From JACVRW01 sp963757815 (GTDB lineage Bacteria; Actinomycetota; Thermoleophilia; Solirubrobacterales; Thermoleophilaceae), in contig CAVWSN010000021.1 in assembly GCA_963757815.1 (NCBI GenBank), positions 27,642 through 91,641 on the forward strand: a stretch of 64,000 bases of DNA, read 5' to 3'. Position numbers and translations under genes: made by a program. This document shows, piece by piece, positions 55,494-63,823 of the stretch (its first letter is position 1; each line of letters starts with the position of its first letter). The notes below the pieces were generated by a model. It was not told where the DNA came from, ran no database searches, and worked only from the letters and a program-made list of their open reading frames with translations.

Positions 55494-57183
55494 ATGGCAA
55501 CCGAGTACGTAGACGCTGGAACCGCCATCCCCTACGCAGCCCTGAGCACCTCGGTCGGCAAAGCGCCGCCGGTCACCAAGGGCGTCACTTACGACCGTAT
55601 TCTCAACGCCCGCGACGAACCGCAGAACTGGCTGACCTATTACGGCGCCTACAACGCGCAGCGCTACAGCCCGCTCGACCAGATCAACGCAGAGCAACGT
55701 CGGGCAACTCACTCCGCAGTGGGTGTTCCAGGCCGGCAATGTCGGCCTGCGCCCGGGCGCGACGACCTACGCGTGGGAGGCCTCGCCGCTCATCGTGGAC
55801 GGGGTCATGTTCGTCTCCGGCTGGGACGGCCAGTGCTGGGCCCTCGACGCGACGAACGGGCAGGAGCTGTGGCGCTACAGGCACGCGTCCCCGTTCGACG
55901 TATCGCTGTGCTGCGGCAACGTCAACCGCGGGGTCGCCGTCGCCGAGGGGAAGGTCTTCATGACCACCCTGAACGCCCACATCATCGCGCTCGACGCCGA
56001 GACCGGCAAGAAGATCTGGGACAAGCCCTTCGGCGATGTGCGGGCCGGCGAGAGCGCCACCGTCGCTCCCCTGGTCGTGAAGGACATGGTCATCGTCGGG
56101 AGCTCCGGCGGCGAGTTCGGGGTGCGCGGCCACACCGACGCGTTCAATCGCGAGACCGGGGAGCGCGTCTGGCGCTGCTACATGATCCCGAAGCCCGGGG
56201 AGCCGGGCTCCGAGACCTGGCCCGCGGACGGCGAGGCCTGGCAGCGGGGCGGCGCGAACTGCTGGATCACGCCCAGCTACGACCCGGACCTGAACCTCCT
56301 GTACTACGGGACCGGCAATCCGTGTCCCGACTTCGACGGAGGGGTCCGCGAGGGCGACAACCTCTTCACCGATTCCGGTGTCGCCGTGGACGCCGACACC
56401 GGCGAGATCAAGGCGCACTTCCAGTACACCCCGCACGACCTGTGGGACTACGACAGCGTCATGGAGCACCTCCTGTTCGACCTCGACGGGCAGAAGCTGG
56501 CCGCCCACTTCGACAAGAACGGGTTCATGTACATCCTGGACCGCACGGACATGTCGGCGGTCCGGGTGGCGCCATTCGTCGACCGCATCGACTGGGGCGA
56601 GGTCGACGAGAAGGGCAACGTGACGCCGATTCTCTACCCCGACAAGGAGGGTGACCCGGTCCACTTCTGGCCGGGGCCTGCGGGCGCGAAGGAATGGACG
56701 CACGCGTGCTACAGCCCGGACACCGAGCTCCTCTACGTCCCGGTGCAGGACGTCGGTGCGACGGCCACGCGGCGGCGCAGGGAGTTCAAGGAGAGCATCC
56801 CGTACTGGGGCGCCGGCGTCGCCGTGGACGGCGACGACCAGACCGGATACGTGAGCGCCTACGATCCGCGCACGGGTCAGGAGCGCTGGCGCTGGACCGA
56901 CGAGCTGTGCATGTGCTCGTCGCTGCTGGCCACGGGCGGCAACCTCGTGTTCGGGGGCGAGCCCAGCGGCGAGTTCAACGCGTGGAACGCCGAGAGCGGT
57001 GACCTGCTGTGGCAGTTCCAGTGCGGCAGCGGCCACCACAGCAGCCCGTCGAGCTACAGCGTCGACGGACGGCAGTACATCGTCGCGCCGAGCGGCTGGG
57101 GCGGCTGGGCCGAGGGGTTCCTGCCCAAGATGCTCGGGTCGTCCCACGGCAGCGCGCTGTTCGCCTTTGCGCTGCCGGAGTAG
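55494..57183 (+). CDS. PQQ-dependent alcohol (methanol/ethanol) dehydrogenase with lanthanide-type site, one frameshift
   Basis: About 562 residues after removing a G near 55688. It is an eight-bladed PQQ quinoprotein with W-motifs (WALDATNGQELWRY, IALDAETGKKIWD, AFNRETGERVWR). The vicinal disulfide is C139-C140 (LCCGNVNRG). Metal residues are Glu207 (SSGGEFG), Asn275 (GTGNPCPD) and catalytic Asp318 with the extra Asp320 in DLWDYDS; an Asp two residues after the catalytic Asp is the mark of lanthanide-dependent XoxF-type enzymes. Usual products are aldehydes. Oddly there is no signal peptide although such enzymes are normally exported; AAAGGAG 8 bases before the ATG supports this start. No cytochrome cL (XoxG) or XoxJ gene is nearby. 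Confidence 0.93.
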
Positions 57184-57225
57184 CGCAGCAATGGCCAGCT
57201 CACCAATCACGGTCTGGAGTTGAGA

Positions 57226-57732
57226 ATGGGTTTCTTGCTTCTAGGTATCGACAGCTTCATCGCCTGCATGGCCATCGGAGCGATCGTCGACAAACGGTGG
57301 CGCCTGCCACTCGCTGCGGCGTTCGGCGTCGCCGACGGAGCAGCGTTCCTCATCGGGGCAGGCCTCGGTTGGACGATCTCCGCGGGCGTGACCGAGGTCC
57401 TGGAGGTCGGCACGCTGGCCGCCTTGGGCCTCTGGTTGATGGTCGTGGCGGTTGGGACGCGGCGAGTGGCCGATCTCTGGCCGCTGTGGGTCCTGCCGCT
57501 TGCGCTGACCATGGACAACCTCGCCTACGGCGTGGCCAGCGACTATTCGGGCTCGCTCCTCGGGCACGCCGTGGAGCAGGCCGCGTCGAGTGCGCTGCTT
57601 GCCGTCGCGGGGCTGTACGCGGCCAGCTTGCTCCCACGCCTGGTCCCGGCGCTGGAGCGTCGGGTTGTCGCAGTCCGGTTCGCCGGTGCCGCTTTGCTCC
57701 TCGCGACAGGCGGGTTCCTATTGCTCGGTTGA
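57226..57732 (+). CDS. six-helix membrane protein, possible metal transporter (MntP-like)
   Basis: A 168-residue hydrophobic protein with about six helices: GFLLLGIDSFIACMAIGAIV at the start, then AAFGVADGAAFLIGAGLGW, VGTLAALGLWLMVVAVG, a region LALTMDNLAYGVAS with polar/acidic residues inside the membrane, and two C-terminal helices. The D-S and MDN motifs repeat the look of the two half-repeats of MntP/LysE-type exporters. Sitting between the PQQ dehydrogenase and pqqA it could handle a metal or PQQ-related substrate (inference). ATG at 57226 has GGAG eight bases upstream. Confidence 0.6.
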   Translation: MGFLLLGIDSFIACMAIGAIVDKRWRLPLAAAFGVADGAAFLIGAGLGWTISAGVTEVLEVGTLAALGLWLMVVAVGTRRVADLWPLWVLPLALTMDNLAYGVASDYSGSLLGHAVEQAASSALLAVAGLYAASLLPRLVPALERRVVAVRFAGAALLLATGGFLLLG

Positions 57733-57779
57733 TCGTTCGCTAACGTACGCCCACGTATACCCCAAACGGGAGGGGTTCT

Positions 57780-57923
57780 ATGATTTGGAGTAAGCCGGAG
57801 ATTAAGCTCGCCGACCTTGGTTCCGAGGTGACAAGCGGCCCGACCCGTCCTCAGTGGACCAAGCCCGAGTTCGAGTTCGTCGACCTCTGCTGCGAGGTCA
57901 CGCTCTACCTGTATCACGAGTAG
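57780..57923 (+). CDS. pqqA: PqqA precursor peptide with internal duplication
   Basis: A 47-residue peptide, too short for most gene finders, preceded by GGGAGG. The C-terminal half WTKPEFEFVDLCCEVTLYLY has the PqqA pattern with Glu39 and Tyr43 spaced E-x3-Y, the residues PqqE cross-links to build PQQ. The N-terminal half WSKPEIKLADLGSEVTSG is a clear second copy of the same unit, with Glu but no Tyr. Typical PqqA peptides are 22-30 residues with one unit. It lies 62 bp before pqqB and leads the pqqABCDE operon. Only the second copy looks competent as substrate. Confidence 0.88.
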   Translation: MIWSKPEIKLADLGSEVTSGPTRPQWTKPEFEFVDLCCEVTLYLYHE

Positions 57924-57984
57924 TGCAACGGTCCGGCGTGGCCTCAGGCGGCTTGCCTGAGGCCGCGTCCTGATCGTCCGTCTC

Positions 57985-58881
57985 GTGCGCATTCGTATCC
58001 TCGGCTCGGCCGCCGGCGGGGGATTCCCGCAGTGGAACTGCCACTGCGAGACCTGCGAGGCGGCACGCGCCGGGGTGAGGGCGCGACCTCGCACACAGTC
58101 GTCGCTGGCGATTCGTGGCGGCGAGGGGCCGTGGTTCCTGGTGAATGCCTCGCCGGACGCGCGCGAGCAGCTCGAGGCACTCGCAGCCGGGCAGGCGGAC
58201 AACGTTCGCGCGCCGCCTGTCGCGGGCGTGCTGCTGACCGATGCCGAGATCGACCATACGGCCGGGCTCCTGCTCCTGCGTGAATCGCAGACGCCGGTGC
58301 GCGTCTTCGGCGATCAGGGAGTCGAGGAGGCGCTGAGACGCGGGTATCCGGTGTTGGAGATCTTGGCGCACTACTCCGGAGCCGAGTGGCAGACGCTGGA
58401 GCCAGGGCAGTCGAGACCGCTCGAGGGATCGAGCCTCACGGTCGAACCGTTCGAGACAGGCGGCGACGCGCCGCGCTACCTGGACGGGTCGGGGGCGGAG
58501 CTTCAGGCAAGTGGGTTCGTCTTCCGCGACAGCGCGAGTGGCGGCGTCGTGACGTACGCCCCCGGCCTGGCCCGACTGGACGACGGCGTGCTCAGCCGGC
58601 TCGCCGCAAGCGACGTCGTGCTCGTCGACGGAACCTTCTGGCGCGACGACGAGCTCGCCCGCCTCGGCATCTCGGAGCGCAGTGCGCGCGACATGGGGCA
58701 CCTGCCGCTCACCGGCCCCGGCGGGACGCTCGAGGCGCTGGCGCAGCTTGAGCGGCCGCGCAAGGTCCTCGTCCACATCAACAACACGAACCCGATCTTG
58801 CTCGAGGACTCCCCCGAGCGGGAGGCGGTCCGCGGCGCGGGCGTCGAAGTTGCCTACGATGGCCTCGAGATCGCGCTATGA
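57985..58881 (+). CDS. pqqB: PqqB metallo-beta-lactamase-fold PQQ biosynthesis protein
   Basis: A 298-residue PqqB. VRIRILGSAAGGGFPQWNCH opens the family, with CHCETCEAAR metal-binding Cys residues, LLTDAEIDHTAGLLLLRESQ in place of the HxHxDH motif, and ARDMGHLPLTGPGGTLEAL. PqqB is thought to oxidise tyrosine of the excised Glu-Tyr. GTG at 57985. The stop overlaps the pqqC start by four bases (58878). Confidence 0.95.
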   Translation: MRIRILGSAAGGGFPQWNCHCETCEAARAGVRARPRTQSSLAIRGGEGPWFLVNASPDAREQLEALAAGQADNVRAPPVAGVLLTDAEIDHTAGLLLLRESQTPVRVFGDQGVEEALRRGYPVLEILAHYSGAEWQTLEPGQSRPLEGSSLTVEPFETGGDAPRYLDGSGAELQASGFVFRDSASGGVVTYAPGLARLDDGVLSRLAASDVVLVDGTFWRDDELARLGISERSARDMGHLPLTGPGGTLEALAQLERPRKVLVHINNTNPILLEDSPEREAVRGAGVEVAYDGLEIAL

Positions 58882-59618
58882 CCGAGACCGCCACGAGACC
58901 CACTACCGGCGAGCGCGCGCCGTGGCCGCCCGAGGAGTTCGTAGCCCACCTGCGCGCGCAAGGGACGCGCTACCACAACCTGCACCCCTTCCACAGGCGA
59001 ATGGACGCGGGAGAGCTCACGCGCGAGGAGCTGCAGCGCTGGGTTGCGAACCGCTTCTACTACCAGAAGTGCATCCCCTTGAAGGACGCGGCGATCCTCG
59101 CGAACTGCCCCGAGGTCGAGGTCCGGCGGGAGTGGATAGGGCGCATCATCGACCACGACGGCAAGACCGACAGAACGGGCGGCATCGAGTCGTGGCTGCG
59201 GCTCGGCGAGGCGCTCGGCGTCTCGCGGGAAGAACTGGTATCGGAGCGGCGCGTGCTACCCGGGGTGCGCTACGCGGTCGACGCCTACGTGAACTTCGCG
59301 CGCCAGAAGCCGTGGATCGAGGCGGTCGCGTCGTCGCTCACCGAGCTCTTCGGTCCGGCCGCGATCCGCGTGCGGCTCGAGGCGCTCGAGCGTCACTACG
59401 AGTGGATCGACCCCGCCGGGCTCGACTACTTCCGCACCCGGCTCGTGCAGGCGCCACGCGACGCGCAGTACGCGCTCGACCTCACCGTCGAGCATTGCCG
59501 AACGCGGGAGCAGCAAGAGGCTGCCGTCGCGGCGCTCCGCTTCAAGACCGAGATGCTGTGGGCGCAGCTCGAGGCGATCGAGCGCGGCGACACGCAGCCG
59601 CCGGGGCCGGAAGCTTGA
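58878..59618 (+). CDS. pqqC: PqqC pyrroloquinoline-quinone synthase
   Basis: A 246-residue cofactorless oxidase of the heme-oxygenase-like fold that performs the last eight-electron oxidation and ring closure of PQQ. Diagnostic segments are GTRYHNLHPFHRRMDAGELT, WVANRFYYQKCIPLKDAAIL, EWIGRIIDHDGKTDRTGGIE and HYEWIDPAGLDYFRTRLVQA. Undamaged. The TGA overlaps the pqqD start (TTGA at 59615-59618). Confidence 0.96.
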   Translation: MTETATRPTTGERAPWPPEEFVAHLRAQGTRYHNLHPFHRRMDAGELTREELQRWVANRFYYQKCIPLKDAAILANCPEVEVRREWIGRIIDHDGKTDRTGGIESWLRLGEALGVSREELVSERRVLPGVRYAVDAYVNFARQKPWIEAVASSLTELFGPAAIRVRLEALERHYEWIDPAGLDYFRTRLVQAPRDAQYALDLTVEHCRTREQQEAAVAALRFKTEMLWAQLEAIERGDTQPPGPEA

Positions 59619-59878
59619 CTCGCCCCCGGCTCGTCACCGGCGCGCGGCTGCAGTACGACGATGTGCGCGAGGAGCACGTGCTGTTGGTGCCGGAGGGCGC
59701 CGTGCGGCTCAACCCAACCGCGGCGGCGGTGCTCGAGCTGTGCGACGGAGAGCGCTCCGTCGACGAGATCGTCAGCGCCCTCTCGACGCGCTACGAGGGC
59801 GCCGATCTGCGCGACGACGTCCAGGGGCTGGTCGACGGCCTGACCCAGAGAGGACTTGTGGTCGATGGAGCAGCCTAG
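59615..59878 (+). CDS. pqqD: PqqD peptide chaperone
   Basis: An 87-residue RiPP-recognition-element protein that binds PqqA and presents it to PqqE. The pattern RLQYDDVREEHVLLVPEGAV, then LNPTAAAVLELCDGERSVDE and a C-terminal LTQRGLVVD is typical. A TTG start overlapping the pqqC stop by one codon is used; no ATG/GTG fits. The last 14 bases overlap the pqqE start (59865), a strong sign of coupling. Confidence 0.93.
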   Translation: MTRPRLVTGARLQYDDVREEHVLLVPEGAVRLNPTAAAVLELCDGERSVDEIVSALSTRYEGADLRDDVQGLVDGLTQRGLVVDGAA

Positions 59879-60962
59879 GCCCGCCACGCTGATCGCCGAG
59901 CTCTCCTACCAGTGCCCGCTGCACTGTCCGTACTGCTCGAACCCGCTCGAGATCGGACATGAGAAGTACCGCATGGAACTGGACACCGAGCACTGGACCC
60001 GCACCTTCCGAGAGGCCCGCGCGCTCGGCGTCCTGCAGCTCGCCCTCACGGGGGGCGAGCCGATGCTGCGCCGCGATCTGGTCGAGCTCTGCGCGGGCGC
60101 GCGCGACGCCGGCCTCTACTCGTCGCTGATCACCGCCGGTGTGCACTTCACGCGCGAGCGCGCGGAGGCGCTGAAGGCGGCCGGGCTCGACCACGTGCAG
60201 ATCTCGATCCAGAGCCCGGACCCGGAGGACAACGATCGCATCGCCGGCAACAGGTCGTTCGAGAAGAAGATCGCGGCGGCGCGCGCCGTGAAGGAGCTCG
60301 ACTTCCCGCTGACGATCAACTGCGTCCTGCACCGGCAGAACCTCGACCGGATCGAGGAGCTGCTCGATCTCGCGCTCGACCTCGGGGCGCAGCGTCTCGA
60401 GCTTGCGAACACCCAGTACTACGGGTGGGCGGTGCCGAACCAGGATGCGCTCATGCCGTCCTGGGAGCAGCTCCAGCGGGCGGAGGAGGCAGTCCAGCGC
60501 TTCCGCGAGCGAGTTGGCCCGAGCGTCGACGTCCTCTGGGTGCTCCCCGACTTCTACGAGGACCTGCCCAAGCCGTGCATGGGCGGGTGGGGGCGAACGG
60601 CGATAGTGGTCGCTCCGAACGGCGACGTGTTGCCCTGCCAGGCGGCGTCGACGATCCCGGGGCTCGAGTTCGCCAATGTCCGCGAGCATCCGCTCGAGTG
60701 GATCTGGAGCGAGTCCGACGCGTTCACGCGCTTCCGGGGGACGGACTGGATGCAGGAGCCATGCCGGACGTGCCCGCTCGGACGGCAGGAGGTGGACTTC
60801 GGCGGATGCCGCTGCCAGGCGCTGCGGCTCACGGGCGACGCCGCCGCCACGGACCCGGTTTGCCGGTTCTCGCCGCATCACGACCGCGTGGTCGCGGCAC
60901 GCGAGTCGGCGCAAACGGACGAGTTCGTCTATCGCGCGATCAAGCGGCCGGTGCGCGCCTGA
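59865..60962 (+). CDS. pqqE: PqqE radical SAM PqqA cross-linking enzyme
   Basis: A 365-residue radical SAM/SPASM enzyme. The radical SAM cluster is CPLHCPYC (CxxxCxxC) near residues 18-25, followed by LQLALTGGEPMLRRDLVELC. The SPASM region has MGGWGRTAIVVAPNGDVLPC, CRTCPLGRQEVDFGGCRCQA. It forms the Glu-Tyr carbon-carbon bond in PqqA. The ATG at 59865 (MEQPRPATLIAEL) is preferred. The last 23 bases overlap the convergent diiron-protein gene. Confidence 0.96.
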   Translation: MEQPRPATLIAELSYQCPLHCPYCSNPLEIGHEKYRMELDTEHWTRTFREARALGVLQLALTGGEPMLRRDLVELCAGARDAGLYSSLITAGVHFTRERAEALKAAGLDHVQISIQSPDPEDNDRIAGNRSFEKKIAAARAVKELDFPLTINCVLHRQNLDRIEELLDLALDLGAQRLELANTQYYGWAVPNQDALMPSWEQLQRAEEAVQRFRERVGPSVDVLWVLPDFYEDLPKPCMGGWGRTAIVVAPNGDVLPCQAASTIPGLEFANVREHPLEWIWSESDAFTRFRGTDWMQEPCRTCPLGRQEVDFGGCRCQALRLTGDAAATDPVCRFSPHHDRVVAARESAQTDEFVYRAIKRPVRA

Positions 60963-61816
60963 CGGCTCGCTCCGCCGCCGTGTGCGGCTCGATGAGCCCG
61001 ACGGCCACCAGCCGATGGTGACACGCATCCGCGATGTGCTCGCGAGTCTCTTCCGGGAGGGCATCGCCCCAGGCCGCGGCGGCCTCGATCGGCGCGCGCG
61101 AGCAGATCGTCGAGGAGCTCTCGGGAGGGCTGGGCCTCGATCAGGCAGCGCAGGCCGAAGCCGATGTGCCAGCGCTCGTCGAGCTCGACGCGCTCGACGC
61201 CCTCGCGCACCCCCGGCAGGGCGCCGTCGGCCAAGTCGTTGCGCAGCACGTGATGCGCGGCGTCGAAGATGATCCCCTCGAGCACCATGTGGTAGAGGGC
61301 GACTCCCTCGCCCAGCCCGGCGCGGCCCGCCGCGAGCTCGGCGGCCATCGCGGGCAGCTGCACCTCGAAGAGCTCGAGCACCCCCGCCGGGACGTGGGCC
61401 CGGGCCGCTTCGCGCCGCTCGGCGGGGGTTGCTCCGGGCAGCCCGAGCACCTCGGCGGCGATCCGGTCGAAGAACAGCGCATGGCGGTCCTCGTCGCGGC
61501 GCTGCAGGAAGAAGACCCAGGCCACCAGGCTCTCCTGTGAGGCCAGGGTCGACTCCCTGGCCACGTCGGCGAATGGCGTGATGTGCTCGGAGACCGCGTC
61601 CTCGGCCACGCGGAAGCCGGCGAGAATCGTCGTGAGGCGGCGGCGACGCTCAGCCGGGAGCTCCGGCCACGCGCGCGCGTCCTCGGTGAGGTCGATGGCC
61701 GCCGGATCCCACTGCAGGCGGGCCACGACCTGGGAGAAGAACTTGGGCCAGAAGCTGCGTCTTGGGAGGATGAAGTGCCCGCCCCACGTACGCTCCCAGA
61801 ACTGCTCGTCAGCCAT
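60940..61816 (-). CDS. R2-like diiron carboxylate protein (ribonucleotide-reductase beta/R2lox-like), one frameshift
   Basis: About 291 residues after repairing a lesion near 61105. Ferritin-like helices carry diiron ligands: Glu in FRVAEDAVSEHITPF, QRRDEDRHALFFDRI with ExxH, HMVLEGIIFDAAHHV, and ELDERWHIGFGLRC with ExxH. This matches R2-type proteins of the small subunit or R2-like oxidase branch. No class I large subunit is here, so R2lox-type oxidase or an unlinked R2 are both possible. The repaired C-terminus ends RAVRRAPAA with TGA at 60940, overlapping pqqE by 23 bases. Confidence 0.75.
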
Positions 61817-61901
61817 AGGCCGAAAGGGTATCCAGCCGCCGCCCGGGTACAGCCACTCGTGCGATGGCCTCATGGCCCGCCGTATATGGTTCGCCGCGCC
61901 C

Positions 61902-62912
61902 ATGATCGAGCGAAATGCGCTGCTCGGCGCGGACGTGCAGGCGCGTCGGCCCTCCACCCAGGTGAGCCTCTCGCGCGTGGGCGTGACTGGCGTCGAGAAG
62001 GTCGTCCGAGTTCGTTCGAATGGGGCCGAGCAGTTGTTCTATGCGGAGCTCGAGTGCTTCGTCGATCTGGGGCCTCAGCAGAAGGGCGCGCACATGTCGC
62101 GCTTCGAGGAGATCGTGAATGAGGCGATCGACGAGGTGATCCTTGGCGAGGCCGCCTTCAAGGCGGAGACGCTCGCGGCGCACATCGCCGAGCGCGTACG
62201 CGACCGCCAGGAGGGTCGCCGCGCCGAGGTCACGATCGCGGCCCGCTACCCCGAGTACAAGCGAGCCCCCGCGTCCGGCCTGCCGACCCAGGAGATCTAC
62301 ACGCTGTTCGGCTCGGCGGTGGCCTCCGCGCGCGGCACGCGGCGGCTGGTGGGCGTGGAGGCCCAGGGCATGACCGCCTGCCCCTGCGCTCAGGAGATCG
62401 TGATGGAGCGCTCGCAGGAGCGGCTGCGCGAGGATGGTTTCACCGACGACGAGATCGCCCGCGTGTTCGAGGCGGTGCCGGTCGCCACCCACAACCAGCG
62501 TGGCATCGGCACGCTGCACATCGGCTGCCCCGAGGGGTGCGAAGAGGAGCTCGACGCCGAGGCCCTCTTGCAGATCGTCGAGTCGGCGATGAGCTCTGAG
62601 ATCTACGAGCTGATGAAGCGCTCGGACGAGGTCGAGGTCGTGGAGAAGGCGCATCTCCAGCCCCGCTTCGTCGAGGACTGCGTGCGGGAGATGCTCCGCA
62701 TGGCCATCGAGCGCTTCGGCCATCTCGATGAGAACGCGTTCGTGTCCGCGCGCCAGGAGAATCTCGAGACGATCCACAAGCACAACGTGGTGGCCGAGCG
62801 CCACGGCCTGCTCGGCGAGCTGCGCCGCGAAGTCAACCTCGGCGAGCGCGTGCGCCACCACGTGACGAAGCGCGAGTGGCTCGAGGATGTCCCCGGGCCG
62901 GAGAAGCCCTAG
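61902..62912 (+). CDS. mptA: GTP cyclohydrolase, MptA/FolE2 type (H4MPT pterin synthesis)
   Basis: A 336-residue type IB GTP cyclohydrolase: QARRPSTQVSLSRVGVTGVE, MTACPCAQEIVMERS with metal Cys, VATHNQRGIGTLHIGCP with His, and DENAFVSARQENLETIHKHN. It opens GTP as the first step toward pterins. FolE2 (folate) and MptA (methanopterin) share this fold; proximity to RFAP synthase, DHPS-like and PCD genes favours H4MPT supply. The ATG at 61902 is 85 bp from the divergent diiron gene. Confidence 0.85.
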   Translation: MIERNALLGADVQARRPSTQVSLSRVGVTGVEKVVRVRSNGAEQLFYAELECFVDLGPQQKGAHMSRFEEIVNEAIDEVILGEAAFKAETLAAHIAERVRDRQEGRRAEVTIAARYPEYKRAPASGLPTQEIYTLFGSAVASARGTRRLVGVEAQGMTACPCAQEIVMERSQERLREDGFTDDEIARVFEAVPVATHNQRGIGTLHIGCPEGCEEELDAEALLQIVESAMSSEIYELMKRSDEVEVVEKAHLQPRFVEDCVREMLRMAIERFGHLDENAFVSARQENLETIHKHNVVAERHGLLGELRREVNLGERVRHHVTKREWLEDVPGPEKP

Positions 62913-63647
62913 CGCGAGCGGAGCGCGGCCCGCGCGGGCTACGCGCGCTCGGTCGCGGCGTACCAGCGCGGCCGCCCGGGCTACCCGCCCGCCGCGGTCG
63001 ACTTCCTGGCCGCGAGGCTCCGCCTCGGCCCGGGCCGCACGGTGGTCGACCTGGCCGCCGGGACCGGGAAGCTCACGCGTCCTCTGCTGGCCACCGGGGC
63101 CGAGGTGGTCGCGGTGGAGCCGGTGGCTGAGATGCGGGCCGTGCTGGCGGCGGGCGCGCGGGCGCTGGATGGGACGGCAGAGGCGATGCCGCTGCCGACC
63201 GAGAGCGCCGACGCGGTCGTCGTCGCGCAAGCCTTCCACTGGTTCGATGGTGACGCGGCCCTGGCCGAGATCCACCGCGTGCTGCGCCCCGGCGGCGCGC
63301 TCGCCCTGGTCTGGAACCGCCGGCGGATGGACGAGCCGCTGAACCAGGCGATCGAGGATCTGATCGCCCCGTACCGCGGCCGCCCATCCGCATTCCACAC
63401 GGGCGCCTGGCGCGCCGCCTTCGAGCGCACCAAGCTGTTCGGGCCGTTCGAGGGGCGCGTATTTCCCAACGAGCAATCCCTGGACGCCGACGGACTGGTC
63501 GACCGCATCGCATCGGTCAGCTTCATCGCCGCGCTCGACGAGAAGGAGCGGACGAAGGTGCTCCGGGCCGTGCGTGCCCTCCCCGGAGCTGCCGGCGTGA
63601 CCATTCACCACGACACCGAGGTGCAGGTGGCGGACCGGCTGGGGTAG
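62913..63647 (+). CDS. class I SAM-dependent methyltransferase, start unresolved
   Basis: The frame is open directly after the mptA stop. Family sequence begins at YARSVAAYQRGRPGYP near 62940, before the first usable start (GTG at 63042), so the start codon is probably lost to an indel or overlaps mptA. Motif I is VVDLAAGTGKLTRPLLATGA, then VVVAQAFHWFDGDAALAEIH and RPGGALALVWNRR, as in type 11 small-molecule methyltransferases. Substrate unknown. Confidence 0.75.
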   Translation, partial: RERSAARAGYARSVAAYQRGRPGYPPAAVDFLAARLRLGPGRTVVDLAAGTGKLTRPLLATGAEVVAVEPVAEMRAVLAAGARALDGTAEAMPLPTESADAVVVAQAFHWFDGDAALAEIHRVLRPGGALALVWNRRRMDEPLNQAIEDLIAPYRGRPSAFHTGAWRAAFERTKLFGPFEGRVFPNEQSLDADGLVDRIASVSFIAALDEKERTKVLRAVRALPGAAGVTIHHDTEVQVADRLG

Positions 63648-63823
63648 CGGTCCGGCCCCTACCGCCAGGACAAGCGCGCCGAGGAGGCGGACGCCATCGA
63701 CGACCTGCGCGCGCTCATCGCCACCAGGGCGTAATGCCGGATCTGCTCTACGGCACCTGGGGGCCAAGTCCGAGAAAAGTTTGCCTCCGAAGGCTGAAGG
63801 CGCATCATTACCATTAGGCACAT
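63648..63823 (+). other. intergenic region with a short degraded frame
   Basis: One frame reads PYRQDKRAEEADAIDDLRAL followed by a TAA near 63732-63734; it resembles the end of some other protein but I cannot name it. The rest to 63823 is non-coding with a CATTACCATTAGGCACATG stretch that may hold the promoter for the next gene. Confidence 0.35.

Noticed and set aside
54171..55739. 522-codon frame antisense across DHPS-like, cupredoxin and dehydrogenase genes
   Set aside because: It spans three conserved sense genes and has no domain.
61809..63821. 670-codon frame antisense to mptA and the methyltransferase
   Set aside because: Composition typical of a shadow frame; the sense genes are conserved.
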